Positions 1 through 8,011 of a stretch of 34,581 nucleotides of DNA are shown here, one piece after another. The notes under the pieces are model-generated. The model saw only the letters and a list, made by a program, of their open reading frames with translations, did not search any database and was not told the DNA's origin. The stretch is taken from assembly GCA_025055015.1 (NCBI GenBank), contig JANWYQ010000092.1:1-34581 (forward strand). Reading direction: 5' to 3'. The stretch comes from Caldilineales bacterium (GTDB taxonomy: Bacteria > Chloroflexota > Anaerolineae > JAAEKA01). Position 1 is the stretch's first letter. Each line of letters begins with the position of its first letter. The position numbers were made by a program, and so were the translations under genes.

Positions 1-4
1 GTGA

Positions 5-640
5 TCAATCGTTGCTGCCCGCGGGCTCGCGGCCGGTGAGGCCCTCCAGGGCCGCCAGGGCCGCGCCGTAGCCGGCCATGATGTCCCGCTCCTCGCCGCC
101 CAGGTAGACGCGGCCGAACGCGCCGAAGGCCACCACCTCCAGGATGTTGATCTCGGCCCGCTTCTCGGCCTCGTTGGCAGCCAGGGCGGCGTAGCCGGCC
201 GGCTCCACCTCCAGCACGTAGAGGGTCTGGCCGGCCAGCAGCATGTGGCCGTGGCGCATGCGGTTGATGAGCTGCACCTGGTGCGCGTCCACGTTGCGGA
301 TGATCTGGCTGGAGAGGATGCGCGGCTTCATGCGGTCCTCCTCCCGCAGCCCCAGCGCCTCCAGGATGGCCGCGCCTGCGGCCCGGGTCTCGGCCTGCGA
401 CGGGGAGTGCACCTCTAGCAGGCCGTAGCGGCGCTCCACGATCTGCATGCCCGGCTTGACGCGCGTGGCCTTGAGCGCGATGTCGGTGATGCGGTTGATC
501 TCGATGCCGGGGGAGATCTCGATCCACAGAGAAGCGTCGTTGGGCAAGGGCAGGAAGCCGCGTGCCACCGTGCCCAGAAACGCTGCGTGCTGCGGCTGCA
601 GGCTGTCCAGGAAGACGAAGGATCTCAGTTCGACGGCCAC
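5..640 (-). CDS. BMC-domain shell protein, trimeric single-permuted type (BMC-T)
   Basis: A 211-residue protein that reads as a tandem bacterial-microcompartment shell protein. The N-terminal half carries [13 protein letters not shown] and then [14 protein letters not shown], and the second half carries [11 protein letters not shown] and [20 protein letters not shown]. This pattern is known from permuted BMC-T proteins, whose trimers form pseudohexameric tiles of the protein shell around metabolic enzymes. The length fits the roughly 200-residue family size. Translation starts at a GTG preceded by AAGGA. It is the last gene visible of a minus-strand operon (lepB, rpiB-like, deoC-like, small CxxC protein, this gene), and the rest of the BMC locus probably lies beyond the left edge. 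The enzymes upstream begin with encapsulation-peptide-like helices, which supports a shell role. Family membership is read from sequence; the pore type and cargo are not determinable here. Confidence 0.85.
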   Translation of the reverse strand: MAVELRSFVFLDSLQPQHAAFLGTVARGFLPLPNDASLWIEISPGIEINRITDIALKATRVKPGMQIVERRYGLLEVHSPSQAETRAAGAAILEALGLREEDRMKPRILSSQIIRNVDAHQVQLINRMRHGHMLLAGQTLYVLEVEPAGYAALAANEAEKRAEINILEVVAFGAFGRVYLGGEERDIMAGYGAALAALEGLTGREPAGSND

Positions 641-769
641 GAGGTGTCTTTCCTTCTAGACGGGATGAGTGAATGAAGCGGTTACGCTCCACAAGCCGGC
701 GCAGCGCCGTGGTCCAACGGCCTCATCGCCGAGCACCGCCGCGACCGGGGAGGTCTAACGCTTCCGGCT

Positions 770-1030
770 CTACAGATGGCGCAAGCGGGCGCGCGGGTGG
801 TTCTGGCCTTCCACCAGCTCCGGCAGCGACAGGCCAACGGCCGCGGCTAGCGCCGCCGCGCTCTCGAAGTCCTCGTTGCGCAGGGCTGCCACCTGGCTGC
901 GCTGCTCCGCGGAGATCTTGCGGCCCACCAACACCCGGTCGGGCGCCGTCAGCAGCCGCTCGCGGCACGCCTCGCACTGGAGCGCGTGTCCCAACAGGAT
1001 GGCCAGGTCGCTGGTGCGCGTCTCGTGCAC
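770..1030 (-). CDS. small conserved-looking CxxC protein within the BMC operon, function unknown
   Basis: An 86-residue protein that I do not recognise. It starts at a GTG with a strong AAGGAAGG ribosome-binding site, 24 bases after the deoC-like stop, so it is very likely translated as part of the BMC operon. Residues 10-30 form a helix with a CEAC (CxxC) motif and the pattern CRERLLTAPDR. The C-terminal half contains GRKISAEQ, a Leu/Ala-rich helix (FESAAALAAAVGLSLPEL) and ends NHPRARLRHL. The 'RERLL-x-DP-like ... LS-x-EQ' layout vaguely recalls Nif11/Os1348-type short leader-like proteins, but this is a weak resemblance, not an assignment. It has no signal peptide or membrane segment. A role in the microcompartment (cargo, assembly factor or metal handling) is inferred only from position. 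Confidence 0.7.
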   Translation of the reverse strand: MHETRTSDLAILLGHALQCEACRERLLTAPDRVLVGRKISAEQRSQVAALRNEDFESAAALAAAVGLSLPELVEGQNHPRARLRHL

Positions 1031-1054
1031 CGGTGCCTTCCTTTCCGGGGTTCG

Positions 1055-1915
1055 TCACCCGCCGCGCGCCTCGCGCACGATCTTCACGCCGGCGCTGGCG
1101 CCCAAGCGGGTGGCGCCGGCCGCGATCATCTGCGCAGCGTCAGCGGCCGACTTGATGCCGCCCGACGCCTTGACGCCCATGCCCGGGCCCACTACCCGCC
1201 GCATCAGGGCCACGTCGGCCACCGTGGCGCCGCCGGTGGAGAAGCCGGTGGAAGTTTTGACATAATCCGCGCCGGCGGCCTGGGCAATCACGCAGCTCTC
1301 GATCTTCTCGTCGTCGGTGAGCAGCGCGGTTTCGATGATCACCTTGACGCTGGCCTGGCGGGCGTGGGCCACCCGCACCACCGCGGCGATGTCGTCGGCT
1401 ACCCGCTTGTAGTCGCGCGACTTGAGCGCGCCGATGTTCTGCACCATGTCAATCTCGCTGGCGCCCAGGGCGATGGCGCGCTCCGTCTCGAAGGCTTTCA
1501 CCTCCGGCAGGGTAGCGCCCAGTGGAAAGCCCACCACGGTGCACACCTTCACCGGGCTGCCTCGCAGCTCCTGCGCCGCCAGCGCCACCCAGGTGGGGTT
1601 CACGCACACCGTGGCGAAGCCGTTCTCCCGCGCCTCGGCGCACAGCTTGACGATCTGGTCCGCGGTGGCCTCCGGCTTGAGCAGGGTGTGGTCAATCATG
1701 CGCGCCAGGTCGGCCGCCACCTTGCCCGTGCCCAGCCGCGCCGACAGTCGGTCTGCGCCGGCGCTCACCACCTCGCGGCAGCGGTCGGGGCAGGTGGCCG
1801 CGCAGTGGCCGTCGCACTGCGGCCCGCAGCTGGAGCAGGCCGCGCCGTCCGCCGGGTAGCGCTTCAGCACCTCGCGGGCGACGATGTCAACCAGTTGGTC
1901 CAGGGTGTAGTTCAT
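1055..1915 (-). CDS. deoC: DeoC-like deoxyribose-phosphate aldolase with encapsulation peptide and Cys ladder (BMC cargo)
   Basis: A 286-residue class I aldolase of the DeoC family, which cleaves 2-deoxyribose-5-phosphate to acetaldehyde and glyceraldehyde-3-phosphate. Family signatures are [21 protein letters not shown] and [13 protein letters not shown] (Schiff-base lysine in VKTSTG), then [10 protein letters not shown]. Plain DeoC proteins are about 220-250 residues. This one has an added front end: residues 2-20 ([20 protein letters not shown]) form an amphipathic helix typical of BMC encapsulation peptides. Residues 27-46 then hold six cysteines in an almost regular ladder (C27-x2-C30-x3-C34-x3-C38-x3-C42-x3-C46). 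The start ATG overlaps the rpiB-like stop as ATGA, so translation is probably coupled. Acetaldehyde production fits the aldehyde-containing logic of metabolosomes. The physiological substrate could be another deoxy-sugar phosphate. Confidence 0.88.
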   Translation of the reverse strand: MNYTLDQLVDIVAREVLKRYPADGAACSSCGPQCDGHCAATCPDRCREVVSAGADRLSARLGTGKVAADLARMIDHTLLKPEATADQIVKLCAEARENGFATVCVNPTWVALAAQELRGSPVKVCTVVGFPLGATLPEVKAFETERAIALGASEIDMVQNIGALKSRDYKRVADDIAAVVRVAHARQASVKVIIETALLTDDEKIESCVIAQAAGADYVKTSTGFSTGGATVADVALMRRVVGPGMGVKASGGIKSAADAAQMIAAGATRLGASAGVKIVREARGG

Positions 1916-2643
1916 GGGCGCGCAAACCGTCGCTCGATCTCCATGATCTTGGCCACCCGCCGCGCGTGGCGGTCGCCGCCGAAGGGGGTCTCCAGCCACG
2001 TCTTGACGATCTGGCGGGCCAGGGCGGGGCCGATCAGGCCGGCGCCCAAGGTGAGCACGTTGGCGTGGTTGTGCTCGCGGCTGTTCACGGCAGTGGCCAG
2101 GTCGTAACAGAGGGCAGCCCGCACGCCGGGCACCTTGTTGGCCGCCATGCACGAGCCGATGCCCGCGCCGTCCACCACGATGCCCCACTGCACCCGGCCG
2201 TCGGCCACCAGCCGCGCCACGGCGTAGGCGAAGTCGGGGTAGTCCACGCTGTCGCGGCTGTGGGTGCCGCAGTCCACCACGTGCCAGCCGAGCTCGGCCA
2301 GGTAGGCCTTGAGCTGCTCCTTCAGCTCGTAGCCGCCGTGGTCAGCGCCGATGGCCACCGTGCGCTCCCGCGGGGTGGTCACCTGGGGCTGCGCCGGGCC
2401 GGCGCGCAGGGTGATCCCCCGCTCCAGCGCCACGTCGCGCGCCAGGGGCGTGATCAGCGCGTCGGCGGGCACCTCTAGGACGCCTCCGGTGGGCGCCGCA
2501 GCGACCGCCGCTGCGTCCACCACGCTGCGCCGCGCGGCAGGCGGGCCGGCGTGGGCTGCGGTCGGTTGGCCGGAGGCCATCAGCCGCTGCAACACCTCGC
2601 GCGCGACGGCGCGCACCTGCTCCTCGCTGGGCGCGGGGCTCAT
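1912..2643 (-). CDS. RpiB/LacAB-family sugar-phosphate isomerase with encapsulation peptide (BMC cargo)
   Basis: A 243-residue protein. Residues 5-23 ([16 protein letters not shown]) form an encapsulation-peptide-like amphipathic helix. A linker follows, then a short [14 protein letters not shown] motif (residues 64-77) of the kind seen in BMC-associated enzymes. The RpiB fold begins near residue 95 with [15 protein letters not shown] and continues through [15 protein letters not shown] and [16 protein letters not shown]. RpiB interconverts ribose-5-phosphate and ribulose-5-phosphate. In canonical RpiB the catalytic Cys sits just before GTGIGMSIAANK. Here that position is Asp158, and a Cys appears instead at 165 (GSCMAANK), so the substrate or mechanism may differ. 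It overlaps lepB upstream and deoC downstream by 4 bases each. Pairing with DeoC suggests a pentose/deoxypentose-phosphate metabolosome, but the pathway cannot be fixed without the rest of the locus. Confidence 0.85.
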   Translation of the reverse strand: MSPAPSEEQVRAVAREVLQRLMASGQPTAAHAGPPAARRSVVDAAAVAAAPTGGVLEVPADALITPLARDVALERGITLRAGPAQPQVTTPRERTVAIGADHGGYELKEQLKAYLAELGWHVVDCGTHSRDSVDYPDFAYAVARLVADGRVQWGIVVDGAGIGSCMAANKVPGVRAALCYDLATAVNSREHNHANVLTLGAGLIGPALARQIVKTWLETPFGGDRHARRVAKIMEIERRFARP

Positions 2644-3272
2644 GGCTGCCCTCCTCCGCCGGCGGGCAAGGGCTCGTAGGCCGGCGGCGTGCGCACCAGG
2701 CCCCACTCGCTGGGCGGCCAGTAGGAGAGCACCACCTTGCCGATCACCAGGTCCAGGGGCAGCGGGCCCCAGGTGTGGGAGTCGCTGGAGTTAGGGCGGT
2801 TGTCGCCCATCACAAACACCTCGTCCGGCCCCAGGGTGACGGGCGGGCTGGAGTAGTAGGCGTCGGGGATGTTGGGCAGCGGCGGCAGCGGCTGGCCGTT
2901 GATGTAGACCTCCCCCTCCACCACCTCCACCGTCTCGCCCGGTAAGCCGATCACCCGCTTGATGAAGTCTCGGCTGGGGTCGCGCGGGTAGCGAAACACG
3001 ATGACGTCTCCCCGCTGCGGCTCGCCCAGGCGATAGGCCAGCTTGTTGATCAGCAGGAACTGGCCGTGGTGGAAGTTGGGCTCCATGGACGCGCCGTCCA
3101 CCCGGAAGTTTTGGACGACGGTCCGGATGAGCAGGAAGATGACCAAGGTGAGCACCACCGTCTCCAGCGCCTCGCGCGCCCAAGCGACCCAGGGGGATGG
3201 GCGAGGGGTGGAGGCAGGGGGGGCGTCTGCAGGGGCGATGGGATCGGCTGGGGTGCTAGCTTGGTCGTTCAA
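2640..3272 (-). CDS. lepB: signal peptidase I
   Basis: Type I signal peptidase, the membrane serine/lysine protease that removes signal peptides from exported proteins. It has a Pro/Ala-rich N-terminal tail, one membrane segment at residues 36-53 (LETVVLTLVIFLLIRTVV), box B GASMEPN with catalytic Ser62, box D with FIKRVIGLPGE containing catalytic Lys105, and box E VFVMGDNRPNSSDSHTWGP. Numbering is from the TTG at 3272, which has GAGG 8 bases upstream. An in-frame TTG at 3326 would add 18 residues. That one lies only about 8 nt after the predicted transcription start and inside a palindrome, so I prefer the shorter form. Its stop overlaps the start of the rpiB-like gene as ATGA, which makes lepB the first gene of the BMC operon. 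This is an unexpected partner, because BMC enzymes are cytoplasmic. Confidence 0.9.
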   Translation of the reverse strand: MNDQASTPADPIAPADAPPASTPRPSPWVAWAREALETVVLTLVIFLLIRTVVQNFRVDGASMEPNFHHGQFLLINKLAYRLGEPQRGDVIVFRYPRDPSRDFIKRVIGLPGETVEVVEGEVYINGQPLPPLPNIPDAYYSSPPVTLGPDEVFVMGDNRPNSSDSHTWGPLPLDLVIGKVVLSYWPPSEWGLVRTPPAYEPLPAGGGGQP

Positions 3273-3296
3273 TCCGGTGGCCTCGATGGGGGTGAG

Positions 3297-3330
3297 AAAA
3301 GTTAGCAACTCCCTGGGAGTTGCCAACTTT
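3297..3330 (-). repeat. 16-bp-arm palindrome in the lepB leader
   Basis: The stretch reads as a near-perfect inverted repeat: AAAGTTRGCAACTCCC on each arm with one arm-arm difference, which would be a G-U wobble in RNA. On the minus strand it lies just after the predicted transcription start (about 3334) and is followed by CTTTTCTC, so it could be a leader hairpin or attenuator for lepB. A degenerate, similar sequence occurs at 28900-28941. It could therefore also be a dispersed palindromic element. Which role is correct is inference. Confidence 0.6.
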
Positions 3331-3340
3331 GTGTGCGGCT

Positions 3341-3369
3341 ATTATAGCATCCCCGCAGGGGGGAAGCAA
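3341..3369 (-). promoter_or_regulatory. sigma70-type promoter for the lepB-BMC operon
   Basis: On the minus strand there is TTGCTT (3369-3364), a 17-base spacer and a perfect TATAAT (3346-3341). Transcription would start near 3334 and immediately enter the palindrome at 3297-3330. Confidence 0.7.
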
Positions 3370-3404
3370 GTGGCCGGCCTTCGTGGGCGCAGGCCGAGGC
3401 CTGC

Positions 3405-3433
3405 TTGACAGAAACTCCAGGCCGTGATACATT
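3405..3433 (+). promoter_or_regulatory. sigma70-type promoter for the thiolase operon
   Basis: Perfect TTGACA (3405-3410), 17-base spacer, TACATT (3428-3433). It lies about 70 bases before the thiolase start and is divergent from the lepB promoter, with the two -35 boxes about 35 bases apart. Confidence 0.75.
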
Positions 3434-3502
3434 GCACAGTGTCTGACGCCCCCGGTTTTCTCAACGGCCGGCATGGCCCGGCTCTTTGTCAAGGAGGACA
3501 CC

Positions 3503-4690
3503 ATGGAATACCCCGAGGTGGTGATCGTCAGCGCAGCGCGCACGCCCATCGGCAAGTTCCAGGGCGCGCTGAGCAACATCCCGGCCCCTGAGTTGGGCGC
3601 TATTGCCGTCAAGGCGGCGGTGGAGCGGGCCGGCATTGACCCCGGCGCCGTGGACGAGGTGATCATGGGCAACGTGGTGCCTGCCGGGGAGGGGCAAGCG
3701 CCGGCGCGGCAGGCGGCCATCAAGGGAGGCCTGCCCGTGTCCGTCGGCGCGACCACCATCAACAAGGTATGCGGCTCCGGGCTGAAGGCGGTGATGATGG
3801 CCGCCCAGGCCATCCGCTCCGGCGACGGCGAGCTCTTCGTGGCCGGCGGCATGGAGAATATGAACCTGGCCCCCTACTACCTGCCCAAGGCCCGCTTCGG
3901 CTACCGCATGGGCAACGCCGAGATCGTGGACGGCATGGTGCACGACGGCCTGTGGTGCGCCTTTGAGAACCACCACATGGGCAACGCTGCCGAGTGGATT
4001 GCACGGGAGTACGAGGTGACCCGCGAGGCCCAGGACCGCTTTGCCCTGGAGAGCCACCGCCGGGCCGTGGCGGCCATTGACGCCGGCCGCTTCAAGGAGG
4101 AGATCGTGCCCGTGCCGCTGCCCGGCAAGAAGGGGGAGACGGTGCTCTTCGACACCGACGAGACCCCCCGCCGCGACACCAGCCTGGAGGCGCTGGCCAA
4201 GCTGAAGCCGGCCTTCCAGAAGGACGGCACGGTAACCGCCGGCAACGCGCCGCCCATCAGCGACGGCGCGGCCGCCCTGGTGGTGGCCAGCGACCGCAAG
4301 GCCGCCCAGCTGGGGCTCAAGCCCCTGGCGCGCGTCACCGGCTATGCCCAGGCCGCCGTCCGACCCCTGGAGCTGTTCGCTGCGCCCATCTTCGCCGTGC
4401 GCAAGCTGATGGACAAGCTCGGGGTGGGGATTGACTACTTCGACCTGATCGAGATCAACGAGGCCTTCGCCGCCCAGACCATCGCCGACGGCCGCGAGCT
4501 CGGGGTGGACTGGGACAAGGTGAACGTCAACGGCGGCGCGGTGGCCCTCGGCCATCCCATCGGCTGCTCCGGCGCGCGCGTGCTGGTCACCTTGCTCTAC
4601 GCCCTGCGCCAGCGCGGCCTGAAGACGGGGCTCGCCACCTTGTGCCTGGGCGGCGGCGAAGCGGTCGCCCTGAGCGTCGAGATGCTGTAA
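3503..4690 (+). CDS. acetyl-CoA C-acetyltransferase (thiolase)
   Basis: A 395-residue thiolase that condenses two acetyl-CoA to acetoacetyl-CoA, or runs in the degradative direction. Catalytic residues are visible: nucleophile Cys90 in [12 protein letters not shown], His351 in [14 protein letters not shown], and Cys381 in [10 protein letters not shown]. The GGMENM and INEAFAAQ motifs are also present. The start ATG has an ideal AAGGAGG 6 bases upstream, so the open frame 30 bases further upstream is not used. A TTGACA-17-TACATT promoter precedes it. The following coiled-coil gene begins 18 bases after its stop, so the two are probably co-transcribed. No other beta-oxidation, ketogenesis or polyhydroxybutyrate gene is next to it, so the pathway is open. 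Confidence 0.95.
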   Translation: MEYPEVVIVSAARTPIGKFQGALSNIPAPELGAIAVKAAVERAGIDPGAVDEVIMGNVVPAGEGQAPARQAAIKGGLPVSVGATTINKVCGSGLKAVMMAAQAIRSGDGELFVAGGMENMNLAPYYLPKARFGYRMGNAEIVDGMVHDGLWCAFENHHMGNAAEWIAREYEVTREAQDRFALESHRRAVAAIDAGRFKEEIVPVPLPGKKGETVLFDTDETPRRDTSLEALAKLKPAFQKDGTVTAGNAPPISDGAAALVVASDRKAAQLGLKPLARVTGYAQAAVRPLELFAAPIFAVRKLMDKLGVGIDYFDLIEINEAFAAQTIADGRELGVDWDKVNVNGGAVALGHPIGCSGARVLVTLLYALRQRGLKTGLATLCLGGGEAVALSVEML

Positions 4691-4708
4691 GCGGAGAGGA
4701 GAAGGCTC

Positions 4709-5338
4709 ATGCCACAGAGGCCGGCGCCGGAGGGCGCGCCCACCCAGGGGACCAAGGACGTGGAACGCCTGCGCGACATCATCTTGGGGCCGTTCGTGCG
4801 GGAGACGGAACAGCGCTTTCAGCTGGTCCAGCGAGACCTGGAGCGCCTGCAGGGGCTGCTCGACCGCCTGACGGAGCAGCTTGCGGCCCAGGACGCGGCC
4901 CAGAGCAAGAAGCTGAAGGCCGAGGCGGACCGCCTCTCCCGCCAGCTGGCTGCCCAGGATGAGGCTCAGGCTGGCAAGTTGACGCAGGAGAGCCAGCGGC
5001 TGCAAGAGAGGCTGGCGCAGCTCAGCCACCAGATGGCGGAGCAGAACGCCCAGCTTGGCCGCCGCCTGCAAGAGGAGGTGCAACAGCTGAGCCAGCAGCT
5101 GGCCGACCAGGAGGCTGCGCTCAGCCAGGCCATCCAGGAGCTGCGCCGCGACCTGCGCCAGACCGACGACTCGCTGCGGGCCGAGCTGCGGGAGGCTGCG
5201 CTCAAGCTGGCCGCGGACAAGACCGACCGCCTGGCCCTGGCTCAGATGTTCATCGAGATCGGCGACCAGCTGCGCCGCGGGGGCGCCGTCGCCGGCCTGG
5301 ACGAGCTGCTGCAAGACCTGGACGTAGAAGCCGGATAA
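4709..5338 (+). CDS. soluble coiled-coil protein, first gene of a small-GTPase module
   Basis: A 209-residue, highly charged Gln/Leu/Ala-rich protein predicted to be almost entirely helical. A conserved-looking head (residues 15-35, DVERLRDIILGPFVRETEQRF) is followed by a long coiled coil from about 40 to 165 with repeated QLAAQDxAQ, RLQE and QLSQQLADQE blocks. A short C-terminal cap then contains LALAQMFIEIGDQLRRG. There is no signal peptide or membrane segment, so it is cytoplasmic. The start has a GAGAGGAG ribosome-binding site. The stop is only 13 bases before the next gene, which encodes the membrane/SH3b protein, so they are one transcription unit. I recognise the general type, a coiled-coil partner beside bacterial Rab-like GTPase genes, but no characterised family. 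A scaffold or GTPase-effector role is inferred from context. Confidence 0.85.
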   Translation: MPQRPAPEGAPTQGTKDVERLRDIILGPFVRETEQRFQLVQRDLERLQGLLDRLTEQLAAQDAAQSKKLKAEADRLSRQLAAQDEAQAGKLTQESQRLQERLAQLSHQMAEQNAQLGRRLQEEVQQLSQQLADQEAALSQAIQELRRDLRQTDDSLRAELREAALKLAADKTDRLALAQMFIEIGDQLRRGGAVAGLDELLQDLDVEAG

Positions 5339-5351
5339 CAAGGACCAGGCC

Positions 5352-6755
5352 GTGCCGGACCGAGCCGAGGAGCGCGCCGCGCCCTCCTCCCCCCTGTCGG
5401 AGCCCACCGCCGACGACCAAGCCCTGGAAGAGCTGCGGCGTATCCTGGTGGCGCCGACCCAAGTCGAGGTGGACCGCCTGGCCGCCAAGCTAGACGATCC
5501 CCAGGCGCTGGCCGCGATGGTCTCCCCCGTCCTGGGGGAGGCCATCCGCCGCAAGATCCAGGAGGGCCGCGACGAGATGGTCGAGGCCCTCTATCCCATC
5601 CTGGGGCAGATGGTGACCCGTGCGGTCACCGAGGCGGTGCGCGACCTGGCGCGGGCGGTGGACGCGCGCATGCGGTACTCCTTCACCCCGCAGGCCATCC
5701 TGCGCCGGGTGCGGGCGCGGCTGAGCGGCGTGTCCGAGGCGGAGCTGGCCCTGCGGGAGGCGCTGCCCTTTCAGGTGGACGAGGTTTTCGTCATCCACCG
5801 GGAGACGGGCCTGCTGCTGTGGCACGCGTCGCAGGACCCGGCCCGCTCGGCGGACAGCGACCTCATCAGCGGCATGCTGACCGCCATTCGCGACTTCACC
5901 GCCCAGGCCTTCGGTCGGGAGCGACCGGGAGAGCTGGACGAGATCCAATACGGCGACCGTCGCATCCTGATCGAGGCTACCCAGTGGCTCTACCTGGCGG
6001 TGGTGGTGGAGGGGGTCGAGCCGCCTGGCTTTCGCACCCACATGCGCGAGGTGGCCGTGCGCCTGAGCCAGGCCAACGCAGCCGCGCTGCAGTCGTACGC
6101 GGGCGATCCCTCGGTCCTCGTCGAGATGGAGCCCGCGACCGCCGGCCTGATCGGCGCGGCCACGCCGGCCGAGACGGCGCCGCCCAGCCTGACGCGGGGC
6201 CAGAAGCGTGCCCTGGCTCTGGGCTTGATGGCTCTGTTGCTGTGCTGTGCGTTGGCCATCGTGGCTGCCGCCTGGGTTGGCCGAGTCACCCAACACCTAG
6301 CCGCCGCGCCGAGCCCTGTGGTGGTCGTGGTGACAGCTACCCCCACGGCCACCGCAACCGTCACTCCAACGCCCACAGCTACCGTCACGCCGACGGTGAC
6401 GCCTACGCCAACGGCCACTGCGACGCCGACCCCCACCCCGACTGCCACCTCCACCCCCACCTCGACGCCGGCTGCCACGGCCACGCCCACTCCGCCTCCT
6501 CCCCTGGCCGTGGTGCAGGCGCTCCGCCTGAACGTGCGCAGCGGGCCGTCTCTGCTGGCTCCTTCGTTGGGGATCGTCGAGGCCGGCCGGACCTTCGCCG
6601 TTGTGGGCCGCAGCGCCGACGGCCAGTGGTGGCAGGTGTGTTGTCTGGCCGACGGCCGCCGCGGCTGGGTGTCCGGCCGCTGGGTGACCGTCCAGGGGGC
6701 CGCCGAGCAGGTGCCAGTGGCGCCTGAGGCCGGCGGGACCCCGACCGCGCCGTGA
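5352..6755 (+). CDS. membrane protein: cytoplasmic roadblock/longin-like region, TM, Thr/Pro linker, extracytoplasmic SH3b
   Basis: A 467-residue single-pass protein with a GTG start. Residues 20-110 are helical (ALEELRRILVAP, DEMVEALYPILGQMVTRAV). About 135-250 look like a roadblock/longin-type alpha-beta domain (VDEVFVIHRETGLLLWH, SDLISGMLTAIRDFTAQAF, EIQYGDRRILIEA). A membrane segment follows at 287-312, a TPTPTAT-rich linker at about 328-385, and an SH3b domain at 387-451 (LNVRSGPSLLAPSLG, GWVSGRWV) that in other proteins binds cell-wall material. The N-terminal part strongly resembles the N-terminal part of OmpA-like proteins found beside Rab-like GTPases in other bacteria, where an OmpA domain replaces the SH3b. 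That comparison is from memory. Its stop overlaps the kinase start (GTGA). It probably links the envelope to the cytoplasmic kinase and GTPase encoded next. Confidence 0.85.
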   Translation: MPDRAEERAAPSSPLSEPTADDQALEELRRILVAPTQVEVDRLAAKLDDPQALAAMVSPVLGEAIRRKIQEGRDEMVEALYPILGQMVTRAVTEAVRDLARAVDARMRYSFTPQAILRRVRARLSGVSEAELALREALPFQVDEVFVIHRETGLLLWHASQDPARSADSDLISGMLTAIRDFTAQAFGRERPGELDEIQYGDRRILIEATQWLYLAVVVEGVEPPGFRTHMREVAVRLSQANAAALQSYAGDPSVLVEMEPATAGLIGAATPAETAPPSLTRGQKRALALGLMALLLCCALAIVAAAWVGRVTQHLAAAPSPVVVVVTATPTATATVTPTPTATVTPTVTPTPTATATPTPTPTATSTPTSTPAATATPTPPPPLAVVQALRLNVRSGPSLLAPSLGIVEAGRTFAVVGRSADGQWWQVCCLADGRRGWVSGRWVTVQGAAEQVPVAPEAGGTPTAP

Positions 6756-8011
6756 TCCTCTCTCCCACGGCGGCCGCGCCCACGGCGGCCCCCTGCTCGT
6801 TCGAGTCGTCCCCTGGTCACGCCATGTCCCCTTCGTCTCGCATCGCTGCCCTGATTGCCTCCTTGGTGCCCCAGCCTCGCTACGCCTACGCCGTAGCCGG
6901 GACCGACCTGCGGGTGCAGGAGGCCGATGACCCCTACGCCCTTTTCGCGGGGGTTGCCCGGCCGGGTTGCGCCCTGTCAGACCTCACGCCGGAGCTGGAG
7001 GGGCACGAGGCGGTCCTGCGCAGCGTGCTGCAAGGGGAGCTGGCTGACTTCGATCTGCAGTGGGTCAACCGCACGCGAGCGGACGGCAGCCTGCGCTATC
7101 TCAGTCTCTTCAACCGCCCCCTTCTCGACGACGCCGATCGTGTGGTTGGCCTGTTTCACCTAGTGCTGGACGTGACCGAGCAGGGGGAGCTCCAGCAGCG
7201 CCTGATGCAGCAGCGCAACGAGCTGCGCCTGGCCCAGGCCGAGCTTGCGCACAAGAACCTGCTGCTCACGGCGGCCAACATCGAGCTGCGTCGCCTCGAC
7301 GAGGTTCGTTCCCAGTTCGTCTCGGCTGTGGCTCACGAGCTCCGCACCCCTCTAGCTGCTGTCATCGGCTATGCCGACGTGCTGCTGGAGGAGCTGGCGG
7401 GGCCAATGCAGCCGCAACAGCAAGCCTATGTCCGCACCATCCAGGAGGCGGCTCGGCGCCTCCTCCGGATCACCAACGACCTCCTGGACGCGGCGCGCCT
7501 GGAGGCGGGCAAGCTGGAGCTGGTGTTGCAGCCGGAGGAGCTGGAGCCGCTGGTGCGCAGCGTGGTGGAGGAGCTGAGGCCGGAGTGGCAGGCCAAGGGT
7601 CTAGAGGTGGCCATTCGCTGTCCTCCCGACCTGCCGGTCGCGCTGGTAGATCGCTTCCGCATGCACCAAATCCTGGCCAACTTGGTCAACAACGCAGTGA
7701 AGTACACGCCGCCGGGAGGCCGAGTGGTCGTCAGCGCTGCGGTGTACGACGATCCGGACTTCCTGCATCTAACGGTGACGGACACCGGCATCGGCATGAG
7801 CCCGGAGGACCAGCTTCAGGCGTTCAACCTCTTCTACCGGGCTCGGTCGGCAGAAAGCGCTCGTGTCGCGGGCACGGGCGTGGGCCTGTACATTGTGCGC
7901 TCGTTGGTGGAGCTTCACGGCGGCCGCATCTGGCTGCAGAGCACGCTGGGCCAGGGGACTAGCGTGCACCTGACGCTGCCCATCGCCAAGGGGGTGGAGG
8001 AGGAGCCATGA
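6752..8011 (+). CDS. PAS-domain sensor histidine kinase of the GTPase module
   Basis: A 419-residue cytoplasmic kinase. A PAS-like domain (about 45-140, ending in FHLVLDVTEQGEL) leads into a coiled linker. HisKA follows with SAVAHELRTPLAAVIGYADV (phospho-acceptor His195), then HATPase_c with an N-box near 305 (ILANLVNNAVKYTPPGG), VTDTGIGMS, and GTGVGLYIVRSLVELHGGRIW. No membrane segment and no receiver domain are present. The GTG start overlaps the previous stop by 4 bases. An ATG at 6824 (residue 25) is an alternative because the first 24 residues look like unstructured sequence. Its stop overlaps the GTPase start as ATGA. No response regulator is adjacent, so the phosphoryl target is unknown. 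Context suggests signalling to or from the small GTPase and the SH3b membrane protein. Confidence 0.93.
   Translation: MILSPTAAAPTAAPCSFESSPGHAMSPSSRIAALIASLVPQPRYAYAVAGTDLRVQEADDPYALFAGVARPGCALSDLTPELEGHEAVLRSVLQGELADFDLQWVNRTRADGSLRYLSLFNRPLLDDADRVVGLFHLVLDVTEQGELQQRLMQQRNELRLAQAELAHKNLLLTAANIELRRLDEVRSQFVSAVAHELRTPLAAVIGYADVLLEELAGPMQPQQQAYVRTIQEAARRLLRITNDLLDAARLEAGKLELVLQPEELEPLVRSVVEELRPEWQAKGLEVAIRCPPDLPVALVDRFRMHQILANLVNNAVKYTPPGGRVVVSAAVYDDPDFLHLTVTDTGIGMSPEDQLQAFNLFYRARSAESARVAGTGVGLYIVRSLVELHGGRIWLQSTLGQGTSVHLTLPIAKGVEEEP

Noticed and set aside
3461-5554. Very long open frame on the minus strand opposite the thiolase and coiled-coil genes
   Set aside because: It is antisense to genes with clear family motifs and good ribosome-binding sites. 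Its product is low-complexity Leu/Gly/Arg/His-rich sequence typical of GC-rich shadow frames.
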